64,000 nt of DNA from Agarophyton chilense. Taxonomy: Eukaryota; Rhodophyta; Florideophyceae; Gracilariales; Gracilariaceae. Shown here piece by piece: positions 58,051-64,000 of the stretch; within the stretch, counting starts at the first letter, position 1, and every line of letters starts with the position of its first letter. The position numbers and the translations under genes were made by a program. The notes beneath the pieces are model-generated. The model saw only the letters and a program-made list of their open reading frames with translations, made no database searches and had not been told where the DNA came from. The stretch spans positions 868,001 to 932,000 of the forward strand of contig JARGXX010000097.1 of the NCBI GenBank assembly GCA_030374765.1, read 5' to 3'.

Positions 58051-58902
58051 CTAACAACTCATGCCCGGGAATGTCAACACGAAAGTGTGAAATTCTCTAC
58101 TTATCCCCGGAGCAACCTCCTGTTCCACAATGATGGCATCTAAGCATCCTGTATTTGTATCAAAAGGATCGTCAATGACCTCCGTGGCAGCAACAAGAGG
58201 GCACAAATTGAGAGTGCAGACTTGCGGCTTTCTGGCCTTCATTTGAATCTTCGTCACCATCCTGGTCCCGTGCTGTCCCACAAGATACATCACGTATACC
58301 GAAGAGTCACCAGCAATCGTTTGGGGCCCCGTCCCGAAAGGAATCTTGGGGTAAGTGATATCGACTCCGAATAGCACCCACCCACCCAGTACGGCAGTAA
58401 CATTCGGGCAGGGAACCAGTATATCGGAGTCGGCCGTTTGTACAAACGTAACATTCAACACGTATGCGCCAAAACCTAACTTGTCGGAACCGTACAAGCC
58501 AAATGTGCTGTCGTACTTAAGCGACGATCCATCCAGACCAAACGCGTCTTTGAAGTATTCCAACGCCTGCAGTCGAGAGTGTTCGATTCGTGTTTCGCCC
58601 CAGCCGAGCGCGAGGCGGAAGAACTCATTACGGGAGTCAAAGTATCCTGCTTGCATTAGTGGGCCTTCAAACCTGGCTGCCAGCGCAACGCTTCTCTCAA
58701 TCGGCAACAAGAAACACATTGGTTGCTCGAGACGTGCTGATGTCCGAAGTACATCGTTCGATTGTCTGGTAAAGAATGGCTGTACCCCCTTCGATTGAAG
58801 CAGGGATCTAATCATTTGTGGGGAAAGTTGTTGGCGACCAGAAAGAAACGAAGCTGAATTCAAGCATACTAGCAAAGAAAGAACGTATAAAACTGTGATC
58901 AT
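58051..58902 (-). CDS. Secreted protein of unknown family, 283 aa
   Basis: I chose the ATG at 58902 because it gives a clear signal peptide (MITVLYVLSLLVCLNSASF). The frame is open 41 codons further upstream, but that stretch is Arg/Lys-rich and contains the TATA box region. The mature part has six cysteines, two N-glycosylation sequons (both NVT) and Asp/Gly-rich segments. A central part (ARFEGPLMQAGYF through GWGETRIEHSRLQALEYF) is amphipathic. There is no membrane anchor, so it is likely exported or extracellular. No domain was recognised and it has no paralogue in the window. Confidence 0.72.
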   Translation of the reverse strand: MITVLYVLSLLVCLNSASFLSGRQQLSPQMIRSLLQSKGVQPFFTRQSNDVLRTSARLEQPMCFLLPIERSVALAARFEGPLMQAGYFDSRNEFFRLALGWGETRIEHSRLQALEYFKDAFGLDGSSLKYDSTFGLYGSDKLGFGAYVLNVTFVQTADSDILVPCPNVTAVLGGWVLFGVDITYPKIPFGTGPQTIAGDSSVYVMYLVGQHGTRMVTKIQMKARKPQVCTLNLCPLVAATEVIDDPFDTNTGCLDAIIVEQEVAPGISREFHTFVLTFPGMSC

Positions 58903-59035
58903 GGTGACTTGGCAAGTTTGCGTTTTAGTTTCGATGAGGGGTGGACATGATGCAATCGCTGGAAAGCCGAGTCGGTTTCTTGAGCGACGGTTGCGCTTTC
59001 GCCTCCCTTTCTTGTACTTCCGCACTTTATACGTG

Positions 59036-59041
59036 ACAGAA
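59036..59041 (-). promoter_or_regulatory. TATA box of the 283-aa secreted protein gene
   Basis: Minus strand GTATAAAGTG, 134 bp before the ATG. A start site about 30 bp on would leave a leader near 100 nt, like the layout of the 144-aa gene downstream. This also argues against the upstream ATG of the same frame. Confidence 0.5.
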
Positions 59042-60087
59042 TTTCACATTGAAAGCGGTTGCATCTTTGATGAGTATGGTACTTACGAAACACAGCAGAG
59101 AGGCCAATTAACGACGCGGAAACAGAACGAAAACCCCCGGAGATTAAATCCGAGGAGTAATCTGGAGGATGCACATGGCCGGTGGACCTGAGGATATTTG
59201 AATCAGCACCAGTTGCGCCTCATTTCGGCGAGAACTTGAGCAGATACGTGCTTATAATTGGCCGTCTTGTGCCCCGATATCCGCAGCCGCTTGTGGATTT
59301 CACTCATACTTAATAAATGTAGCGAATTGGGCAACCAAATGTAGCTCACAGAACACGAAACGTCATTGCCGTTTGCAAGGTGGCACATCCTAGCCCAGTT
59401 ATTGACGAAAAGGCGTATCAGAACAGGACGAAAGCTTCTGACAGAAAAGGATTTCGTACTGCACAAATTCGTGCATTTCATTGGTACATCTCATTGCTCC
59501 AGCAGTTCCGGTCAAACGTGGGGCCAGTGGACGAGGAATTTTTTGAGGGTTTTTGCAATATTGAACCTCAGGACATCTCCTCTCTCCTCCGATTCAGCGG
59601 TCTGTTCCCTTTGAAAGTTAGAGAGGCAGCACCTGAGTTGAATTTGATAAGCTTCATTTCCATTGGCTCGGATAAAACGTCGCTCTTGCACCGTTGAATA
59701 TCTTTGTAAGTGGGGGGGGGGGCGGGGGTGTTAAGCCCTTGAACGTTTGAAGTTTAGCATGAGAAAAGAAAGTGTTGTGCAACAACCAAGACATTATTCA
59801 CTTTGCTACGCCACATCCAATCAAGTGGATGCCAACTACGCCCCGGTGAGTCTAAAGATTAGCAGTGACGAGAAGTCCGGTTCATTAGAAAGTCCCTCTT
59901 ACTTACCGTCAGATACTGACGGTAAAGAACCTTCACCTCGTCATCAAATTTAATTCTCTTCCTGAAAATTGAATGTCTTTCTAGTTTTTTGTGCTTATGA
60001 AAAACAACTGCGCAATCCCGGCGCTCGTGTTGGTTTTCTGCTTTGGTATCATATGAAATGTGGTCGCCAACCGTATACTTTACAAGG
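59042..60087. other. No confident gene
   Basis: A plus-strand frame about 59319-59697 has a protein-like composition (GPVDEEFFEGFCNIEPQDI) but lacks an ATG; it might be an exon. A G11-C-G5 run lies at 59712-59728. Nothing else recognised. Confidence 0.35.
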
Positions 60088-60250
60088 AGTAGCGGTAATT
60101 CGGTATTTTTGTAAACTACAGGGTGTTGACAGGTCAACGTGGAGTGTCTTTTTGCTATTACAACGTGTCTGTGGAGGTCATTTCCAACGAATATGCCCTC
60201 GTTAGAATAAAATGTCCACATGAAAAGGTTTTTGAAAAAAAAGCGTTTCA
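60088..60250 (-). repeat. Dispersed repeat (copy 2)
   Basis: Diverged copy of 8518-8680 in the same orientation. No reverse-transcriptase sequence follows it here, so if the repeat is a retroelement tail this is a strongly truncated copy. Confidence 0.5.
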
Positions 60251-61314
60251 CGAAATATTTTCACTGTCAGATACGGTACTTTCGAGACAGGCGGGCGACA
60301 CTTGTCGGAAAACTTGTCGCGGGAACATTTTGAAACATGCACAGGTCAAGTTCTTTCATTGCAATGATCCAAAAAGCAATACGACTATTATCAAATCTTG
60401 GTACGTTTATATAATGTAGTCCTACCCAAGAACATAGTATGGAAAAGAGTTTTACATAGACTTAATCTAAGTTGACAAAAGAACCTTTCAAAAATCGACA
60501 AAACAGTCCAAAAACACAGAAAAGTTGCTTTTCAATACGCTCCTAGTTTCGCTAAACAGTAAAAACCTAGACAATTTTTATGGTCAAATTATGTGTGTTG
60601 TTAAAGGAGCATACAGAAATCGTATATTCTCCAGACGCAAACTACCTACAACAACTACATTTATGTATACATTTATGTATTGGTAGTTGTAAAGATGTGA
60701 AAGTTGTCTCCTAAATATTTCGAATTTAGCACGAAACATGTGCATCCGGCCAGCGACAACATCCTTCTTACAAAAAACTCCTACAGAAACACTGTCAGCC
60801 ATACAAAACGTAAAAACTTTTCATTTTTGTTTTCTACATTCTGAAATGAAATTAGGCTTCTGGGATACCGTTCTTTTTCGCACCTCCCAAAAGTTTACAA
60901 AATATTCCAAAAAAGTCGAAATGTAAGCAGTCAGTATGCGAGATATCTTGACGTGCTCCATGACATATCTGTGTAAGCGAAAATTTTCACTATTGACGCG
61001 TAGGTTACTGAGTGCCCGGATATGAGCGGTTCTTGGCAGAAGCCGTTCAATCGCCGAGCTTGTTTACTTGTGGATTCGACGACAATCATAAGACCTCGGC
61101 GTTTGGCTACGCTTATCGAGCGTTACAATTGCAGGGATACCGTCGTTGCCTTTCTACGTTCTGATCCTTCGATAAGAACATTTTCACCCAGTGAATGAGT
61201 GAATTGTACCTTTTCATCATAATTAGGGTTTTAGCTTCATTACACTTTTAAAATCTTCTCTATCGGATATAAAGCAAGAATACGCGCAGACTGTAAGGAA
61301 AGAAATACGAGTCG

Positions 61315-61340
61315 GCTTGTCTTTCCGGCGAAAGACAAGC
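61315..61340. repeat. Perfect 11-bp hairpin with tetraloop CGGC
   Basis: GCTTGTCTTTC pairs with GAAAGACAAGC. It lies in a gene-free stretch; no T-run follows on either strand, so it is not a classical terminator. Confidence 0.7.
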
Positions 61341-61485
61341 GCGAGAACCCGTCCGTCCTTCTCAAAACCTGTGCATTTGGGAGCATATGCGCGCAGTCCC
61401 AAATACCCTCACAATACTCGCTACAGTTACCTCTAGATCTTAGATGCTTGGTAAATTTAATAAAACGCACTCTCCTCGAGCGAGC

Positions 61486-61493
61486 TATATAAG
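61486..61493 (+). promoter_or_regulatory. Orphan TATA box
   Basis: TATATAAG in the context CGAGCTATATAAGAGTAG is a strong plus-strand TATA match. The next ATGs give only tiny frames (5 codons at about 61547), so no gene is attached unless it is spliced or non-coding. Confidence 0.35.
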
Positions 61494-61986
61494 AGTAGAA
61501 GCCAGCGTTGTTTGCAGTTCAAGACCTATCATTCCTAGTTTTTATGAAACAGCAAGTCTAGAAAGGCCGCCAAATCTGCCACCCTGTCAAAATCAATATT
61601 CCAGGTGGCGTCTACCAGGTAGCTATGGAATAAATGGTACAAGTTGTAACACTGAGAAACCATGAGGCCGCCGATTCCAGTTTTATAAGGCCTTCAATCG
61701 ATATGAACATATGTCGCCGACTATCTACAAGCGCCTGGCAGCGCACTATATTTACATGATGCGAAGACAAACATCATCTTCCGAATTTAAGTTGTACATA
61801 GAACTAGTTTAACACAAGACGCGCTCACCACGAACTAAAAAGAAACAATGAAAGCACATTTAATCAACTTCAGAGCAACATACTAGGAAAGCGAAAAGGA
61901 TCGTTGGGTCATCAAATACAGCAGCATCTCATCTAGGGCGCCTGATTCACAGACGTCGTCCATCCCTTCGCTGGTCTAAAAAGAAC

Positions 61987-62421
61987 TTAGAGTGCACATT
62001 GGTCTTTTTCAATGGCATATTTGAGCTGGTTAGCCGCATTAGTCACTCCAGAGTTGGTGCAAAACGTGTTTCGCACCGACAGAGGATGGTTGTTGTACTC
62101 GCTTCTCTGGTACCAGCAGTACGTTCGGCGTCTCGGGAACTCTGGAGCCTTCACACATCCAGTTCCTTGGTCGTTGACGTTGCGCGGCCATCCATGATAT
62201 CCATTTCCAGTCGTAGCTGTCTTCACGTACATGTCACAATAGCCGCTGCTTCCGGTGTGCAGAGAGATGTAACATCCACCAACTTCATTCTTGATACCGT
62301 ATGCGAACAAGGCCTGGGGCGAGAGAGACAGGTAGAAGCTCTTTGAATGAGTTGCAGCGGAGACACTGGCAATAGCGCCGAGAAGCAGCAGAACGGTCGT
62401 AACTAGCCCTTTTGCCATCAT
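61987..62421 (-). CDS. Small secreted six-cysteine protein, 144 aa
   Basis: The start is the first of two ATGs (62421) downstream of the TATA box. The frame extends 86 codons upstream, but that part includes the TATA box and is promoter. The signal peptide (MMAKGLVTTVLLLLGAIASVSA) should be cut before ATHSK. The mature 122 residues have six cysteines (GGC, GYC, TGC, TYC, TFC, DQC), enough for three disulfides, and many Tyr, Asn and Gly. Likely a secreted protein; the family is not recognised. A second copy begins at 63993 in the opposite direction. Stop is TAA. Confidence 0.75.
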   Translation of the reverse strand: MMAKGLVTTVLLLLGAIASVSAATHSKSFYLSLSPQALFAYGIKNEVGGCYISLHTGSSGYCDMYVKTATTGNGYHGWPRNVNDQGTGCVKAPEFPRRRTYCWYQRSEYNNHPLSVRNTFCTNSGVTNAANQLKYAIEKDQCAL

Positions 62422-63060
62422 TTTGTCGTCGAGAAGAGAATATGCAAGAGAGTATACGAGTGGTGTTTGAGTGTAAACTGTGGTGCAGAAGCCCAAAAGT
62501 TCTGGCACGCGGTGAGCGCATCTCAATTTATAGTGAGCCAAGCTGCCGGAAAAGCCAGGTTTCAGAAGTGCGACGTCGGCGCGTGTTGCGATGATTTTGG
62601 CTGGCGCATCAGTGGAATTGCGATGAGGCGCTTCATTCAATTGCTGTGAAACTTGAGGCTTGAATTTGGGAGATTGCAAGAAACAGAAACGTAGAAGGCA
62701 ACGCCACAGAGAGCGGGCGACAGGCGCCCACCTAAGACGGGAAACGTGCGAACGTTAGTGAAAAGCTGAGAGGAACTTTGCTGCAAGACGACAGCGTGCA
62801 GTGAGCCGAAACCGGATTCCTCCTACTTGTCCAGTCGGTGGCGGTAGTAGAAGCCATGAAAAACTTTTTGCAGTTTGTGGGAGGCTCCAAAAGTTATTCT
62901 GATGATGAATGAACCTCTCCGCAAGCACTACCGGGTGCCAGAGATGTATGCTTGTAGCGCATCCAGACGTTAATGGGGTCCAAGCGATGAACACCAACGG
63001 CCAACGAGGCTAGCGGTATTTTTGAGTTTCTCTTTGCTGTCTGCTGGTCAGCTCACGGAA
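62414..63060 (+). repeat. Left arm of large inverted repeat
   Basis: Base x pairs with base 126414 minus x. The arm runs from the first codons of the 144-aa gene through its promoter to CTCACGGAA at 63060. Only two mismatches with the right arm were seen (near 62533 and 62583), so about 99.7% identity. The outer limit may lie beyond the window partner, since the right arm is cut by the window end. Confidence 0.95.
62527..62532 (-). promoter_or_regulatory. TATA box of the 144-aa secreted protein gene
   Basis: Minus strand CTATAAATTGAG, with TATAAA ending 105 bp before the ATG. One of the two arm differences lies just 5' of it (ACTATAAA here, GCTATAAA in the other arm). Confidence 0.6.
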
Positions 63061-63353
63061 AGCACTCCGCGCCATACCTGTCACGTGCAGCCGTTTGCGA
63101 GTAGATTGCTTGCGTGTGTTTTGGGAAACCCTGGCTAAGGTTGCAAGAGGTGGAATCAGTTTGGTTTCAGATGATTCCACCTTTCGAGCACTGCGACTGA
63201 CAAAATGTGCACCCGACTTGCTATCCCATCAACAGCCAGCAGCTCCTCACATCCTTCACAACCCGTTCCAGCAATGAAACGGTCTCGCCTGAGAACCAAT
63301 ACGAGCTAACTATCGCGTCTCTACTGCACTTGACAGCATTTGCGTGCAGTGCA
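63061..63353. other. Spacer of the inverted repeat (293 bp)
   Basis: Single-copy sequence between the arms. The first bases on each side still pair weakly (GCACT with AGTGC), so the arms fade out rather than stop sharply. No gene seen. Confidence 0.7.
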
Positions 63354-63881
63354 TTCCGTGAGCTGACCAGCAGACAGCAAAGAGAAACTCAAAAATACCG
63401 CTAGCCTCGTTGGCCGTTGGTGTTCATCGCTTGGACCCCATTAACGTCTGGATGCGCTACAAGCATACATCTCTGGCACCCGGTAGTGCTTGCGGAGAGG
63501 TTCATTCATCATCAGAATAACTTTTGGAGCCTCCCACAAACTGCAAAAAGTTTTTCATGGCTTCTACTACCGCCACCGACTGGACAAGTAGGAGGAATCC
63601 GGTTTCGGCTCACTGCACGCTGTCGTCTTGCAGCAAAGTTCCTCTCAGCTTTTCACTAACGTTCGCACGTTTCCCGTCTTAGGTGGGCGCCTGTCGCCCG
63701 CTCTCTGTGGCGTTGCCTTCTACGTTTCTGTTTCTTGCAATCTCCCAAATTCAAGCCTCAAGTTTCACAGCAATTGAATGAAGCGCCTCATCGCAATTCC
63801 ACTGATGCGCCAGCCAAAATCATCGCAACATGCGCCGACGTCGCACTTCTGAAACCTGGCTTTTCCGGCAGCTTGGCTCGC

Positions 63882-63887
63882 TATAAA
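63882..63887 (+). promoter_or_regulatory. TATA box of the divergent gene copy
   Basis: TATAAA at the mirror position of 62532-62527, 105 bp before the ATG at 63993. Confidence 0.6.
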
Positions 63888-63992
63888 TTGAGATGCGCTC
63901 ACCGCGTGCCAGAACTTTTGGGCTTCTGCACCACAGTTTACACTCAAACACCACTTGTATACTCTCTTGCATATTCTCTTCTTGACGACAAA

Positions 63993-64000
63993 ATGATGGC
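63993..64000 (+). CDS. Second copy of the six-cysteine secreted protein (first codons only)
   Basis: ATGATGGC at the window end mirrors the start of the 144-aa gene. Only two codons and a part are visible. The inverted repeat up to this point predicts that the paralogue continues beyond the window, but this is not shown here. Confidence 0.6.

Larger units (their letters stand above)
60251..61986. other. AT-rich spacer with isolated promoter-like and hairpin sites
   Basis: No supported gene. A run of repeated ATTTATGTAT near 60659-60680 and short frames only. Confidence 0.4.
63354..64000 (-). repeat. Right arm of large inverted repeat (cut by window end)
   Basis: Reverse complement of 62414-63060. 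It carries the promoter and the first codons of a divergent copy of the 144-aa gene. Confidence 0.95.

Noticed and set aside
58903-59025. 41-codon upstream extension of the 283-aa protein
   Set aside because: The signal peptide begins at 58902 and the extension is Arg/Lys-rich leader close to the TATA box.
59319-59697. Plus-strand frame with protein-like composition
   Set aside because: No ATG, no splice signals that I can defend and no recognised motif.
59712-59728. G11-C-G5 run as a designed or regulatory quadruplex
   Set aside because: An isolated homopolymer-like run without neighbours or gene context; may also be length-inaccurate.
61444-61860. Possible plus-strand gene behind the TATA box at 61486
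   Set aside because: Frames are short, lack an ATG after the expected start site and have no resemblance to the secreted protein nearby.
62422-62679. 86-codon upstream extension of the six-cysteine protein
   Set aside because: It covers the TATA box and would bury the signal peptide; the second start gives a classical secreted protein.
62755-62997. 80-codon minus frame repeated exactly at 63417-63659
   Set aside because: It lacks an ATG and is repeated only because it lies in both arms of the inverted repeat; it covers the upstream region of the 144-aa gene.
1-64000. CRISPR array, tRNA, rRNA, telomere repeats or operons
   Set aside because: No regularly spaced short repeats, no cloverleaf with box A/B that I could recognise, no telomere-like runs; repeats here are explained by LTRs, duplications and a coding minisatellite.

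Overview
This is 64 kb of nuclear DNA from a eukaryote. It holds long-terminal-repeat (LTR) retrotransposons of the Ty3/gypsy and Ty1/copia types, a tandem C2H2 zinc-finger gene array, and intron-less genes for secreted proteins with TATA boxes about 105-135 bp upstream of the ATG. There is no operon structure and nothing prokaryotic. The sequence does not name the species. The oldest gypsy element reads like the gypsy elements of oomycetes and other algae or protists, and a red alga or another TE-rich protist would fit, but this is only a guess. The genes use the standard code (TAA, TAG and TGA all serve as stops).

Region 1 (1-8125): a tandem array of a ~3.9 kb unit. Each unit carries about 2.8 kb of non-coding sequence with a 21-bp-stem hairpin and one C2H2 gene. 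There is the tail of one copy, two complete copies (363 and 373 aa), and a truncated start of a further unit. The two genes differ mainly by two extra 15-bp SSRGG repeats. Region 2 (8126-12618): a decayed reverse transcriptase of an unusual type on the minus strand, then sequence with little recognisable content and a possible LTR remnant.

Region 3 (12619-43982): a tandem segmental duplication of 14.94 kb. Each unit contains the 3' part of a copia element (copia-1), a 5'-truncated gypsy element (gypsy B), a complete 8.1 kb chromodomain gypsy element (gypsy C, TSD CTGGT) inserted near the 3' end of gypsy B, and the 5' half of an old gypsy element (gypsy A). The full copia-1 element follows at 42506-47052, inserted in gypsy A with TSD CCCAA, and the rest of gypsy A continues to about 49040. 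The layout, and one SNP switch in the middle copy, fit unequal crossing-over between two direct copia-1 copies. The two units differ by only about twenty substitutions, while the LTR pairs inside them differ by about 5%, so the duplication is far younger than the insertions.

Region 4 (49140-54456): a second copia element (copia-2, 4769 bp, TSD GTAGA) with non-TG/CA LTR ends and a half-tRNA-type primer site. It splits an unrecognised minus-strand reading frame. Its 1383-codon gag-pol frame is broken by only three TAA codons.

Region 5 (54460-64000): a pogo/Tigger-type transposase relic, long stretches without recognisable genes, a 283-aa secreted protein gene, and a 144-aa six-cysteine secreted protein gene. 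The promoter and start of the latter lie in a near-perfect inverted repeat (arms at least 647 bp, spacer 293 bp). A second, divergent copy of that gene begins at the last bases of the window.
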